The notes beneath the pieces were generated by a model. The model was given only the letters and a program-made list of their open reading frames with translations, made no database searches and was not told the origin of the DNA. The position numbers and the translations under genes were made by a program. Of a stretch of DNA of 64,000 nt, positions 8,859 through 17,499 are shown in pieces. The stretch is taken from positions 124,001 to 188,000 of the forward strand of contig NZ_JACHYN010000006.1 of assembly GCF_014192915.1 (NCBI RefSeq), in the 5' to 3' direction. This stretch comes from Azospirillum sp. OGB3. Lineage in GTDB: Bacteria; Pseudomonadota; Alphaproteobacteria; Azospirillales; Azospirillaceae. The first letter of the stretch is position 1, and each line of letters opens with the position of its first letter.

Positions 8859-10241
8859 TCAGCGGTACGCCACCAGCGTACCGTTCTCGCCCAGGACATA
8901 TAGGGTGTTGTTCGCCACGACCGGAGGCAAATAGGTGGAGGCCGGCAGCGAATAGCGGGTCAGCACCTGCCCGTCGGCGGGCGACAGGGCGAGCATCTGC
9001 CCGTTCGACCCGGTGACGTAGAGCTTGCCGCCCGCCAGGACCGGACCGGACCAAGTGATCGGCCCCTTCCTGTCCTCCGGATCGGTGAACTGAGCGAGCT
9101 GGGTGACCCAGCGGGCATGGCCGGCCTGACGGGTCAGGGCGACCAACTCCGAATCGTTGGTGACGACGAACAGATAGTCGCCGGCGAGCCACGGGGTCTG
9201 GGTGCCGCCGATCTCGGCTTCCCACAGGCGGATGCCGATGCGCTCGTCGATGGCGACCATGCGGCCGGAATGGCCGATGGCGTAGACGACGCCGCGGTCG
9301 ATCACCGGCAGGCCGCGGATGTCGGCAAGGCTGCTGAGGGCGCCGCTGCGGCGGATGGCCGCCAGGCTCTCCTGCCACGCCACGCGCCCGTTCTCCGGGC
9401 GCAGGCCGTACAGCTCGCCGGAGGAGTAAGGGGCGACGATCAGGGTCGGCGAGGCGGCCGGGCTGACGGCGCCCAGCAGGCCCGCCGTCTCCAGGATGCC
9501 CTGGTGCGACCACTGGACGGCGCCATCGGCGGCCGACAGCGCGGTGAGCTGGTTGTCCAGCGTCAGGACGAGGACACGCCCGCCCTCCACGGTCGGAGCG
9601 CCGCGCACCGGACCCGGAACGCGCTTGCGCCAGACGATCGAGCCGTTGGCGGGATCGAGCGCCACCACCTCGCCGAAGCCGGTGGCCGCGAAGACGCGCC
9701 CGTCGGCGAAGGCGACGCCGCCGCCGCTGGCACCGCCGCGCTCCTTTTCCGGCTTGGTGTCGACACGCCAGAGCTGGCGTCCGGTGCGCTCGTCCAGGGC
9801 GGCGACGTGCGAGTCGGCGTCCATGGCGAAGATGCGGCCGTCGGCGATGACCGGCGTGGCCAGCAGCGAGCGGGAGCTGCTGGCTCCGGTGCCGACGTCG
9901 CCACGCCACGCCTCGGCCGGCGTGGCCGACAGGGCGAGGTTGCCGCCGGCGTGTTCCGGCGTGCCGCCGGGCTGCGCCCACGACGGGTTGGCGACGGCGG
10001 CCGGCAGGGCGACCGGCGTGCCGACCAGCCGCTGGTCGACCTCGACCTTGCGCTCGCGGGTCAGGACGGACACCCGCTCGCCCGGCAGGGGCGGATCGGG
10101 GGTCTTGCCGAACCACCCGCTCACCGTGTCGCAGCCGCTGAGCAGCACGGCCAGCAGCGGGGCGGAGAGCAGAGCGGTGCGCAGGGAGCGGCGCTTCGCG
10201 GTGGGGTGCGCGGTCGGGGCGGCCATGGGAATGCGGGTCAT
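8859..10241 (-). CDS. bamB: BamB-like outer membrane beta-propeller lipoprotein
   Basis: A 460-aa secreted protein with a lipobox (LLAVLLSGC, about residues 29-37), predicted to be lipidated and anchored in the outer membrane facing the periplasm. The rest is PQQ-like repeat blades such as GRIFAMDADSHVAALDERTG and GVVYAIGHSGRMVAIDERIG that form an eight-blade propeller. Its position between yfgM and der supports BamB, the scaffold subunit of the BAM complex that inserts outer-membrane beta-barrels. The ATG overlaps the upstream stop by one base (TGATG). It is longer than E. coli BamB (392 aa), with extra N-terminal sequence after the lipobox. Confidence 0.88.
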   Translation of the reverse strand: MTRIPMAAPTAHPTAKRRSLRTALLSAPLLAVLLSGCDTVSGWFGKTPDPPLPGERVSVLTRERKVEVDQRLVGTPVALPAAVANPSWAQPGGTPEHAGGNLALSATPAEAWRGDVGTGASSSRSLLATPVIADGRIFAMDADSHVAALDERTGRQLWRVDTKPEKERGGASGGGVAFADGRVFAATGFGEVVALDPANGSIVWRKRVPGPVRGAPTVEGGRVLVLTLDNQLTALSAADGAVQWSHQGILETAGLLGAVSPAASPTLIVAPYSSGELYGLRPENGRVAWQESLAAIRRSGALSSLADIRGLPVIDRGVVYAIGHSGRMVAIDERIGIRLWEAEIGGTQTPWLAGDYLFVVTNDSELVALTRQAGHARWVTQLAQFTDPEDRKGPITWSGPVLAGGKLYVTGSNGQMLALSPADGQVLTRYSLPASTYLPPVVANNTLYVLGENGTLVAYR

Positions 10242-10885
10242 CAGCTCTTGCCGTAGAGGGTGGCGAGATCGGCGGCACGCGACCGGACGCCGGCCGGAGC
10301 CTGCGAGTCGTCGGCCAATTGCTGGAACAGGGTGCGCGCGCGGTCCTTGTCCCCGGCGCGGGCGGCCAGAACGGCGCTCATCTCGCGGGCGGAGAAACGC
10401 CAGGGGTTGGCGTCCGCGGTCAGCGGCTGAAGCCGCGCCTGGAGCTGGGCCGGATCACCGGAATCGAGCTGGTGCATCACCGACAGCAGGGCCGCCAGCT
10501 CGCGGTAGACCGCGGCGGCGGCGGCGGTGCCGGACAGTTTGTCGTAGACGGCCACCGCCTCCGCGGTCTTGCCCTCGCGGGCCAGCAGGGCGGCGGCGTT
10601 CAACTGGGCGAGCGCGGCCATGCCGGGATCGGCTTGGCCGGCGAAGGAAGCCAGAGCCTCCACGCCCTTGTCCGGCCCCTGGGCGGCCTGGGACAGGGCG
10701 GCGGCCAGGGCCGTCGTTTCACTTTCCTTCTGCGACTGCTGCCAGTTGCGCCAGGCGACCGTGCCGCCCGTCGCGGCGACGACCGCCAGCGCGGCCGCCA
10801 GCATGATGCCGCCGTAGCGTTTGAACACACGCTCCATGCGGTCGCGGCGCAGATCCTCGTCGACTTCGCGGAAAATATCGCTCAT
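10241..10885 (-). CDS. YfgM/AncA-like TPR membrane protein
   Basis: A 214-aa protein with one N-terminal membrane helix (GGIMLAAALAVVAATGGTVA, about residues 26-45) and a long C-terminal domain of TPR-like helices facing the periplasm. The N-terminal FREVDEDLRRDRMERVFKRYG is the DUF2133/YfgM-type cytoplasmic start. In E. coli YfgM associates with the SecYEG translocon and PpiD; a similar role is inferred from homology and from its place directly ahead of bamB and der. It is translationally coupled to bamB by the TGATG overlap. Confidence 0.82.
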   Translation of the reverse strand: MSDIFREVDEDLRRDRMERVFKRYGGIMLAAALAVVAATGGTVAWRNWQQSQKESETTALAAALSQAAQGPDKGVEALASFAGQADPGMAALAQLNAAALLAREGKTAEAVAVYDKLSGTAAAAAVYRELAALLSVMHQLDSGDPAQLQARLQPLTADANPWRFSAREMSAVLAARAGDKDRARTLFQQLADDSQAPAGVRSRAADLATLYGKS

Positions 10886-11056
10886 GGCTCTACAGCGGCA
10901 TCCTACGGCACGAAAACCGTTACAGCGGGGATTGCGCCCGCGCGCGGCTGCGGCGGGCGGTTCTGTTGGTTCAAAGGGCCGGATAGCATTGGGCGCCGCA
11001 CGCGGTCAAGGCGCAACGGCGCCCATCACGGCATTAAAGCCACGCTTCGGGCGGAG

Positions 11057-11611
11057 TCAGGCGGGATTCCGCCATTTGATCGAGCAGCCCATGCTGGCGA
11101 TCTGGTCGGCCGGCCCCTGCCCCGTCTGGGCGATGCGCACCATCGCGTGGAACAATTCGCGCGGGGCGTCGGGGATCCGCTCGCGCTTCGAGGCGTCCAG
11201 ACGCCCGCGGTACTGCAGGCAGAGGTCAGCGTTGAAGCCGAAGAAGTCCGGCGTGCAGACGGCGCCGTAGGCCCGGGCGACCTTTTGCGTTTCGTCGAGC
11301 AGATAGGGGAAAGTGAAGCCGTGTTCAGCCGCAAAGCGCTTCATGTTGTCAAAGCTGTCGTCGGGATAGGCTTCGGTGTCGTTCGACATGATGGCGACCG
11401 CGCCGATGCCGTGGGCACGCAGCGCGTCGACCTCTTCGACGATTCGGCCGATCACCGCCTTCACGTAGGGGCAGTGATTGCAGATGAACATGACCAGCGT
11501 GCCGCTCGGCCCCTGGACGTCGGCCAAGCTGTAGGTCTTTCCATCGGTTCCTTTCAGGCTGAAATCCTCCGCCTTCCGGCCGAAGTCGCACACCGGGGTT
11601 TCCGCCGCCAT
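11057..11611 (-). CDS. Thioredoxin-fold peroxiredoxin-like protein (AhpC/TSA superfamily)
   Basis: A thioredoxin-fold protein of 184 aa. After AEDFSLKGTDGKTYSL comes the sequence LVMFICNHCPYVKA, which places a CNHC (C-x2-C) pair at the usual active-site position. The N-H-C-P-Y-V-K form marks the resA-like thioredoxin-family subgroup rather than a typical 2-Cys peroxiredoxin. No signal peptide is present, so it is cytoplasmic; a redox or peroxide role is inferred. The start was set at the third in-frame ATG, since AGGAGG sits 10 bases before it but only 1 base before the second ATG. Confidence 0.85.
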   Translation of the reverse strand: MAAETPVCDFGRKAEDFSLKGTDGKTYSLADVQGPSGTLVMFICNHCPYVKAVIGRIVEEVDALRAHGIGAVAIMSNDTEAYPDDSFDNMKRFAAEHGFTFPYLLDETQKVARAYGAVCTPDFFGFNADLCLQYRGRLDASKRERIPDAPRELFHAMVRIAQTGQGPADQIASMGCSIKWRNPA

Positions 11612-11694
11612 CGCTGTCATTCCTCCTTCTGGACCCATGAACGCGCCGCCGGCGCGATTTTGAGCGTGAGTATATGAGGTGAGGCGAAAGCCGG

Positions 11695-11740
11695 AATCGA
11701 AAAGGCCGCGGCGGCACCTTGTTCGTGCCTGCTCGCGGCC
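11695..11740 (-). terminator. Intrinsic terminator downstream of LuxR-type regulator
   Basis: On the minus strand GGCCGCG and CGCGGCC arms (11734-11740 and 11704-11710) form a long stem with an inner GGCAC/GTGCC pairing, followed directly by TTTTCGATT. This is a good Rho-independent terminator for the response regulator at 11801-12448. Confidence 0.65.
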
Positions 11741-11800
11741 CTGTCGGTCTCCAACCCGTTTCTTGTGTCCTGCCCTACCCCGTAACCTTCGGACCGCCCC

Positions 11801-12448
11801 TTACGAGGCCATGGCGGCGGCGGCGATCACCGCCTGGGTGCGGTTCTTGACGCCCAGCGACTTGAAGATCGCCGTGACGTGGATCTTCACCGTGCCCTCG
11901 GACAGGCCGAGTTCATAGGCGATCTGCTTGTTCGACTTGCCGGCCCGCAGGCAGTCCAGGACTTCCCGCTGGCGCTGGGTCAGGCCGTAGGCGCTGCGGT
12001 CCGCACCATCCAGGCGGCCGCGGCGCGGCGCGGCGTCGGAGGCTGCGGTCGCAGCGGTGAGCGCGCCGGGGGGCACGTAGATGCCGCCGGAGAAGACGAG
12101 GTTCAGCGCGCCCATCATGACCTTGACGCTGCTGGACTTCGGAATGTAGCCGGTGGCCCCGTGGTCGAGCGCGCCGCGGATGTCGCTCAGCGCTTCCGAG
12201 GCGGAGATCACCACCACCGGCACGCCCGGCTGGAGGCTCTGCACCTCGCGCAGCCCGTCGAAGCCCGGCCAGTTCGGCATGTGCAGGTCCATCAGCACCA
12301 CGTCGAACCCGCCGGCAACACGGCATTGCTGCAGCACCTCGTCGAAAGTGCCCGCCTCGACAAAGATTGCGTCGCCGTGAAGCTGCTCCAAAAGACGGCG
12401 CAGGCCTTCACGAAAAAGGAGATGGTCGTCACCGATCAGAATTTTCAT
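11801..12448 (-). CDS. NarL/FixJ-type response regulator
   Basis: A 215-aa two-component regulator. The receiver (about 1-120) keeps the acidic pair (IGDDH), the phospho-acceptor in DVVLMDLHMP and the lysine in GYIPKSSS. A C-terminal LuxR-type helix-turn-helix follows (LTQRQREVLDCLRAGKSNKQIAYELGL, recognition part EGTVKIHVTAIF), so it should bind DNA when phosphorylated. No kinase gene is adjacent. It is the first of three LuxR-type proteins within 3.1 kb and ends in a clear terminator. The target genes are unknown. Its promoter must lie in the long AT-rich spacer shared with the divergent regulator at 13226. Confidence 0.92.
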   Translation of the reverse strand: MKILIGDDHLLFREGLRRLLEQLHGDAIFVEAGTFDEVLQQCRVAGGFDVVLMDLHMPNWPGFDGLREVQSLQPGVPVVVISASEALSDIRGALDHGATGYIPKSSSVKVMMGALNLVFSGGIYVPPGALTAATAASDAAPRRGRLDGADRSAYGLTQRQREVLDCLRAGKSNKQIAYELGLSEGTVKIHVTAIFKSLGVKNRTQAVIAAAAMAS

Positions 12449-13225
12449 GGCCCCGTCCGCCTTCGTTTTACCCGTTGCTTTGGATCAGCCCTCCCCGGAC
12501 CAACCGGGCCACCCTTTTGGCGATCCACCAACCCTTTCGCCCCGTGGCTTGAAGAACTGCTACCACATTCGGAAGAGGGGCAATATCCGGACAAGGGCCA
12601 TAGGTCATTTGCGGCGCGGACAGACCGTCCCCTACGGCAAAGGCCGACTGAACAAAACAAGAACTATTACGTTCAACCTATACCTCCGCACGAAAGAAAG
12701 TGGGTGCGGGATTTTCTCCATGTTTGGTTGTTTATTCTCACATCGGCGGAACGAGCCCGAGCAAAACAGCCACTGCGCGCAAAGGAATGGCCCGAATGAT
12801 CGACATGCGTGAAAACCTATCCCAATGGTGCAGTGCCTCGTCCGGATGGTCAGCGCATTTCCTGCACGAACACCACTCTTTGCGGCACAAGCCTGTACTG
12901 GCCTTTCAGAGCAGTCCGTCACGAAAGAGTTATCGCTTGGAGCGATCTGATCACCATTCAGATGCGCTTGACGATCTTGAGTGATCATCTATCGTTTGAT
13001 TTACGTGTTACACGCCTAATTTATAAACTGTTTGTCACAGTGTCAAGTTTTTTTCCAGGTTTGATGGATATATACAAGAAATTCGATGCAGTCTTTAAAC
13101 GAAAGCACTTAAGCGAAGACACAGAGCGCCGACCGATAGAGAGCACGAGACAAGCCTAAAACACAGGCGGCGACAATGCCCGACAAGGGCCTGCCGTGGA
13201 TGCCTCCTCCAAACAGAGCTGACCC
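12449..13225. other. 777-base AT-rich intergenic region between divergent regulators
   Basis: No convincing gene is present; open frames here lack ribosome-binding sites and the GC3 bias of real genes. Base composition shifts sharply, with 12990-13100 being visibly AT-rich against the GC-rich surroundings. An imperfect dyad lies at 12941-12968 (AGCGATCTGA and TCAGATGCGCT around TCACCAT), and TGATCA occurs twice, at 12949 and about 12981. This is best read as a regulatory spacer holding the divergent promoters of the two LuxR-type genes, possibly with an undetected small RNA. Confidence 0.5.
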
Positions 13226-13969
13226 ATGCACATGAACCATGAGTACGCCCAAGAGAAAGCATCGCACTCGACCCGCAACGCGGTGACCCCCATGCACGTC
13301 TGCCTGATTCTCGACAACAATTCCCTGACCGACACCGTGGTGCAGGCGCTCGACCGGGCCGGTCGCCATCGTGTGACCGTCTTCCACGACATATCGGAAC
13401 TGACGCAGAGCACGCTGACGCCCGATGCGATCCTGATCGGCCTTCAGCAGTTCACGGCGCTGCGCGAGAACGAACCGATGGTCTATCTGCGGCTGTCACG
13501 CCGGTCGCGGATCGTCGTGGTGCTGTCGTCGCGGGAATTGCTGGACGCCGCACACATCCTGGCCTTCGCCGATGCGTGGGTGTTCGAGGACATCAACGTG
13601 GACCGCATCAACGAACTGCTGGACCTGGGGCTGGAGGGGCACTGTCTGATGCCCAAGCAGTTCCTGTCCCGGCTGGGCGTCGATGAGATCCGGCTGACGC
13701 TGCTGCCGCGGCTGTCGGAACCGGAGTTCGAAACCCTTCGCCTGCTCGGCCAGGGATTGAACAACCGGACGATCGCCAACCAGCTCGATCTGTCCGAGGC
13801 GGTCATCAAGTCGATGGTGCGAAGCGTCCTGTCAAAGCTGCACTTCCGCAACAGAACGGAAGCCGGTGTCTTCGCCGCGCGACAGCAGGGTGCGTTGCAG
13901 TCCGCCCGGGAAGGCATGGTGCCGCCGCACATTCACGCGGCCCCGGCCCACCGGACCGGCACGTCCTGA
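13226..13969 (+). CDS. LuxR-type regulator with degenerate receiver domain
   Basis: A 247-aa protein with the layout of a NarL/FixJ response regulator but with key residues lost. The receiver core aligns (VCLILDNNSL for strand 1), yet the phospho-acceptor aspartate is replaced by glycine (PDAILIGLQQF), so phosphorylation at that site is impossible. The HTH (LSEPEFETLRLLGQGLNNRTIANQLDL) is kept, but the recognition helix reads VIKSMVRSVLSKL in place of TVKvHvk. A second ATG 22 codons in (MHVCLILD) could be the true start; the ribosome site is weak for both. It may work by dimerising with the neighbouring regulators or by binding a ligand. Confidence 0.85.
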   Translation: MHMNHEYAQEKASHSTRNAVTPMHVCLILDNNSLTDTVVQALDRAGRHRVTVFHDISELTQSTLTPDAILIGLQQFTALRENEPMVYLRLSRRSRIVVVLSSRELLDAAHILAFADAWVFEDINVDRINELLDLGLEGHCLMPKQFLSRLGVDEIRLTLLPRLSEPEFETLRLLGQGLNNRTIANQLDLSEAVIKSMVRSVLSKLHFRNRTEAGVFAARQQGALQSAREGMVPPHIHAAPAHRTGTS

Positions 13970-14008
13970 CGCTCCGTCAGACGCGCTTCACCCTGATCAA
14001 ACGAAAGA

Positions 14009-14036
14009 ATCCCGGCCACAGTGCCGGGATATTTTC
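14009..14036 (+). terminator. Intrinsic terminator after the degenerate-receiver regulator
   Basis: ATCCCGGC (14009-14016) pairs with GCCGGGAT (14023-14030) across a 6-base loop, followed by ATTTTCT. It sits 40 bases past the stop of the regulator at 13226-13969. Confidence 0.8.
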
Positions 14037-14208
14037 TGTGCGCTCACAGCTTTTCCTTCGGATCCCAGCGGGCGCAGGAGATCCCACCCACCGATGGTCA
14101 TGACCGGAAACAGGCACGCGGGCGGGCGCCGGGCCGCCGCCTCCCGTTGTTGGGAGTGGGCGGGCCGGCCCGGCGCCTGCAACGCTGGAGATGACCGTGG
14201 GAGCGCGG

Positions 14209-14901
14209 TTACTGGTGGGCCGCCGCCGCGGTCACCGCTCCGGCCCCGGCCAATTCCCCGCCGATGCCGTTGTTCAGCGCCCAGATCGCCGCCTGGGTGC
14301 GGTTGGAGGCATTGATCTTGCGCAGCAGACTCTTCAAGTGGACCTTCACCGTCGCCTCGGTGATGTTCAAATGGTTGGCGATCATCTTGTTGCTGTCGCC
14401 GTTCAGCAGGCAGCGCAGGATCTGCACCTCCCGCTGCGACAGGCCCTTGCGCGACACCGGCATGTCCGTGCCGTTGCCGTTCACCCGGCCGGAGATCAGC
14501 AGGGCGGCGAGATGGGTCGGAAACACCTTCTCGCCCATCATTACCAAGCGCAGCGACTGCGCCAGCGCGTCGGAGGACAGGTCCTTCATCAGGTAACCGT
14601 CGGCCCCGGCCTCCAGCGCGTTGGCGAGACGGCGGGTGCACAGGTCGCTGGTCAGGATGACCATGCGCGCCTCGGGAAGCTGGGCGCGCAGGCGCCGCAT
14701 GCCGTCGGCCTCCTCCTCGCCCCCGTTCACCAGATCGAGCAGGATGAGCTGCGGACGCAAGCCGTTGTCCACGGAATTCAGCGCCTCGCGCAGGTTCCCC
14801 GCCTCGGCGGCGATCTGAAAGGGCGAATCGTCGAGAAGCCTCTTCAGGCCTTCGCGGAACAGCTTATTGGAGTCGATCAGAAAAGCACGCACTGGTTCCA
14901 T
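14209..14901 (-). CDS. NarL/FixJ-type response regulator
   Basis: A 230-aa regulator. The receiver has the phospho-acceptor in QLILLDLVNGG, preceded by a single acidic residue at strand 1 (FLIDSNKLF instead of DD), and the conserved lysine in GYLMKDLSS. The C-terminal LuxR HTH is intact (LSQREVQILRCLLNGDSNKMIANHL, then ATVKVHLKSLLRKI). It resembles the 11801 regulator in the HTH, and the ...NRTQAAIWAL ending matches NRTQAVIAAA there, so the two may be ancient duplicates. No partner kinase is adjacent. Confidence 0.9.
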   Translation of the reverse strand: MEPVRAFLIDSNKLFREGLKRLLDDSPFQIAAEAGNLREALNSVDNGLRPQLILLDLVNGGEEEADGMRRLRAQLPEARMVILTSDLCTRRLANALEAGADGYLMKDLSSDALAQSLRLVMMGEKVFPTHLAALLISGRVNGNGTDMPVSRKGLSQREVQILRCLLNGDSNKMIANHLNITEATVKVHLKSLLRKINASNRTQAAIWALNNGIGGELAGAGAVTAAAAHQ

Positions 14902-15284
14902 TGGTCAGCTCCCGCGATTTTTGGAAAATTGCTCTGACTCCCTGGGCAATCTTGTAGGTTACCAATCACCCGAGGTTTCCCCACCCGTGCCCCACCGATG
15001 GCATTGACGTGCCGATATTTTGGATGACCTTACCCCTGTGTCGCGCAACACGGTACCACTCTGTGGGATTAAAAGAAGAACGCATTAGGCATATGCGCAA
15101 AGCTACTTTTAATCATGGATTACTGCTTCTCTTTTAAAGTACTGAGCATCCCCAATCGAATGGATACTTTATTCATTTTTTACCACTTTCTTGCAGGACG
15201 CTGCACGGTTTGGATGCGAAGGGGTGGCTCCCGATTCATGTGGGTTGCCAAATGTTCCCGACCCCAAACGGGGAGGAGGCACTC
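14902..15284. other. AT-rich intergenic region
   Basis: No supportable gene. The stretch 15070-15190 is AT-rich (several TTTTAA and TTTATT runs) and probably holds the promoter of the regulator on the minus strand and that of the small genes on the plus strand. A CCCC-AAA-CGGGG mini-hairpin at 15262-15273 directly precedes a strong ribosome-binding site. Confidence 0.4.
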
Positions 15285-15416
15285 ATGCCGAAGAAGCGCA
15301 TCCACCCCTTGCCGCCCGCGTCCTATGATCGCCGTCGCCCCTTCACCGTAGGTCATAACACCATGCGGAGGGAGCGTTCTCGACAGAGGCGGTGCACGGT
15401 TCAATGTGGACGATGA
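15285..15416 (+). CDS. Possible small basic protein (43 aa)
   Basis: A tentative gene. GGGGAGGAGG lies 5 bases before the ATG, one of the strongest ribosome-binding sites in the window. The encoded protein begins MPKKRIHPLPPASYDRRRPF and is rich in Arg/Lys with two cysteines near the end. It overlaps the next small gene by 13 bases. Against it: arginine codons fall in a region where GC content alone favours them, and I recognise no family. Confidence 0.35.
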   Translation: MPKKRIHPLPPASYDRRRPFTVGHNTMRRERSRQRRCTVQCGR

Positions 15417-15574
15417 TCGGTGCGGCAGCGGCCGGCTACCTGCTGCTTCTCGCCCGAAGCGCCTGGAAACAGGGGGAGATGCGCCAATTCCTGCGCAGCC
15501 TCGCCATCGTGGCGGCCCTGTGCGCGCTGGTCGCCGGCGCGGTGCTCGCCGCGGTGCTGCTCGATTCGCGCTGA
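15404..15574 (+). CDS. Small membrane protein (about 56 aa)
   Basis: A short protein with two hydrophobic stretches, MIGAAAAGYLLLLA (about 4-17) and LAIVAALCALVAGAVLAAVLL (about 33-53), joined by a charged linker (RSAWKQGEMRQFLRS). It would span the inner membrane twice with both ends on the same side. The family is unknown. The start is uncertain among GTG 15392, ATG 15404 and ATG 15413, since GAGG at 15386 is too near the first and rather far from the second. A strong hairpin follows 37 bases after the stop. Confidence 0.6.
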   Translation: MWTMIGAAAAGYLLLLARSAWKQGEMRQFLRSLAIVAALCALVAGAVLAAVLLDSR

Positions 15575-15610
15575 CCGCCGGAAGACCGGAGACCGCAAGC
15601 CGGAACGCAC

Positions 15611-15649
15611 GAAGGCCCCTCCCCGCCTAACGGCGGAAAGGGGCCTTCC
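15611..15649. terminator. Bidirectional terminator hairpin
   Basis: GAAGGCCCCT (15611-15620) pairs with AGGGGCCTTC (15639-15648), with an inner CCGCC-TAAC-GGCGG stem, making a long near-perfect hairpin. It lies between the small membrane protein gene and the converging ATPase gene and can serve both. Confidence 0.75.
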
Positions 15650-15677
15650 CGGACCGGTCTGCCCGTGGATGGACGGG

Positions 15678-17279
15678 TCAGATCTGACCGCGCTCGTGGG
15701 CCTGCCGCATCAGCACATACTGGCGCATCATCTGGTTGCGGAAGCGGTAGCGGGTCCAACCCGGCTCGACGACCGGGGCGAGCACGCCGCCATACTCCTC
15801 GCGGCACAGCCGTTCCAGGATGCCGAGCGCCTCCTTGGTCGGCGGAACGCCGCCCGGTCCGGCCAGCTCCTTGGGATCGAAAGTCCCGTAGGAGTCCGCC
15901 GGGCACAGGGCACAGGCCAACAGCACATCCTCCAACTCGGCGCGGCGTTCGGCGGCCAGCGCGCGGGCGTAGGAGTCGACGATGCCGCGCTCCGCCTCCT
16001 GAAGGCAGCGGGTGACGGCGTAGGCGAGGTCGTCCCGCTCCACCACCGTCGAACCGCGGCTGACCGCGCTGCGGGCGGCGTGCAGACCGAGAAGCTGCGC
16101 GTAGTAGGGCAGACCGCGGACGAACTCGCAGACGCGGTCCACGGCTTCCGGCGCGAAAGCGATTCCGGCGTTCTCCGCCCCGGCGTTGATGAGGCGTCCG
16201 ATCTCCACGTCGGTCATCAGCGGCAGATGCACCGGCACCAGCGAGCGCTGGATCGACGGGTGCTTGCCCAGCAGCTGGTCGAGGTTCTCGGCCACGCCGA
16301 CCACCAGCAGCGTCACCGGGATCGAGCTGTCGGTCAGATTCTTGAACAGCTCGGCCAACTTGTTGCGGAAGTCCTCGTCGGTGACGCGGTCATACTCGTC
16401 GAGGATCAGCAGCACGTGAGTGGCGTGGATGCCCGACAGGACCTCGTTCAGCTCCGTCACGCTGAACCCGCCCTCGGGCAGAAGCTCGTTGAAGCTGGTA
16501 AAGCTGCGGCGCGAGGCGAAGGGATTGTCGATCCCCGAGCGGTAATAGGTCGAGGGGATCTTCTTCAGGAAGTGGCGGAAGATGTCCTCGAAGCTCAACT
16601 CCGCGCTGCAGGTCAGCTTCAGCGAAAGGTAGCCGGCCTGACCGGCGATCTTCTCGATGGCGTTGGCGACGGAGGTCTTGCCGCGGCCGCGGTCGCCGAA
16701 CAGGATGACGTGGGCCCGCTCCTCCTCGATGGCGGAGATGATGCGCTTCAGCGTGTCGGTCCGGCCGATGAACAGCGAGTTGAGCTGCTGCTTGGGCCGC
16801 GTCGGCGTGAAGGCTTCGCGCAGCAGCCCGTTCAGTTCGGGGGTGAGCCCCTTCAGCATGGCCGGCGCACCGACCGCCCCCGGCCCGCGCAGGCCGCCGT
16901 TGACGGTCATGGTGAAGCGCGGAAGGTCCGTGTCGGCGGGAGCCTGCCCGCGCTGGCCGCCCAGCCCGCCTCCGGCGCCTCCGCCAAGCGGGCTGTTCAG
17001 CGGATCGTGCCGCAGACCCGATGGGCCGCGCATCGTCTCGCCCATCCCGCCGCCAAGCCCACTGCCAAGCCCGGTCCCCGCCGCTCCGCCGACCGGTCGC
17101 AGATGCGGCGCCGGACGGCCCGCGAGGGGGCTCTGGGATTGCATCGGCGGATGACCGTGAGCCGTATTGCCCGGTGAAGAGCCCGGTCCGGCCGCTCCAC
17201 CACCCGTGATGCCGCCACCCATGGACATCCGGTCATCCGCATCGGCGGTCGCCCGCCGCTTCCGAAAGAAGTTTCGCAT
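15678..17279 (-). CDS. AAA+ ATPase with low-complexity N-terminus, function unknown
   Basis: A 533-aa protein. Residues 1-115 are Gly/Pro/Ser-rich and probably disordered after a basic start (MRNFFRKRR). An AAA+/Orc1-Cdc6-like ATPase core follows: a LFIGRTDTLKRI box, Walker A FGDRGRGKTS, Walker B HVLLILDEYDRV and a sensor-like LLVVGVAENL. The helical C-terminal part (from about 390) looks like a lid plus winged-helix region. The fold resembles TniB/Cdc6-type ATPases that load or remodel partners on DNA, but no transposition genes are nearby. The role is not assigned. It is a single gene ending at a bidirectional terminator. Confidence 0.8.
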   Translation of the reverse strand: MRNFFRKRRATADADDRMSMGGGITGGGAAGPGSSPGNTAHGHPPMQSQSPLAGRPAPHLRPVGGAAGTGLGSGLGGGMGETMRGPSGLRHDPLNSPLGGGAGGGLGGQRGQAPADTDLPRFTMTVNGGLRGPGAVGAPAMLKGLTPELNGLLREAFTPTRPKQQLNSLFIGRTDTLKRIISAIEEERAHVILFGDRGRGKTSVANAIEKIAGQAGYLSLKLTCSAELSFEDIFRHFLKKIPSTYYRSGIDNPFASRRSFTSFNELLPEGGFSVTELNEVLSGIHATHVLLILDEYDRVTDEDFRNKLAELFKNLTDSSIPVTLLVVGVAENLDQLLGKHPSIQRSLVPVHLPLMTDVEIGRLINAGAENAGIAFAPEAVDRVCEFVRGLPYYAQLLGLHAARSAVSRGSTVVERDDLAYAVTRCLQEAERGIVDSYARALAAERRAELEDVLLACALCPADSYGTFDPKELAGPGGVPPTKEALGILERLCREEYGGVLAPVVEPGWTRYRFRNQMMRQYVLMRQAHERGQI

Positions 17280-17499
17280 CCGTCCCGATCCCAGAATTCC
17301 GCGTTGTCGTCACCAGCCGGCCTCGGCCGGCGGCCTGATGGTCGCGTCGACCGCCCCGGCCCGGCTTGAGAGGCTGGGAGGGTGCGGTGCACGCATTCCG
17401 GATGTAAGCGATGCGTCGCCAAGGGTTGCCTGGGATTTCGGATTATTATCCGGAGGAGGTCCAACCCTTATGGCGACTCCTTTCGGGTGGGCCGGCGCC

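Noticed and set aside
12809..13159. 116-codon plus-strand frame in the AT-rich spacer
   Set aside because: No ribosome-binding site, mixed composition and no recognisable motif; treated as non-coding.
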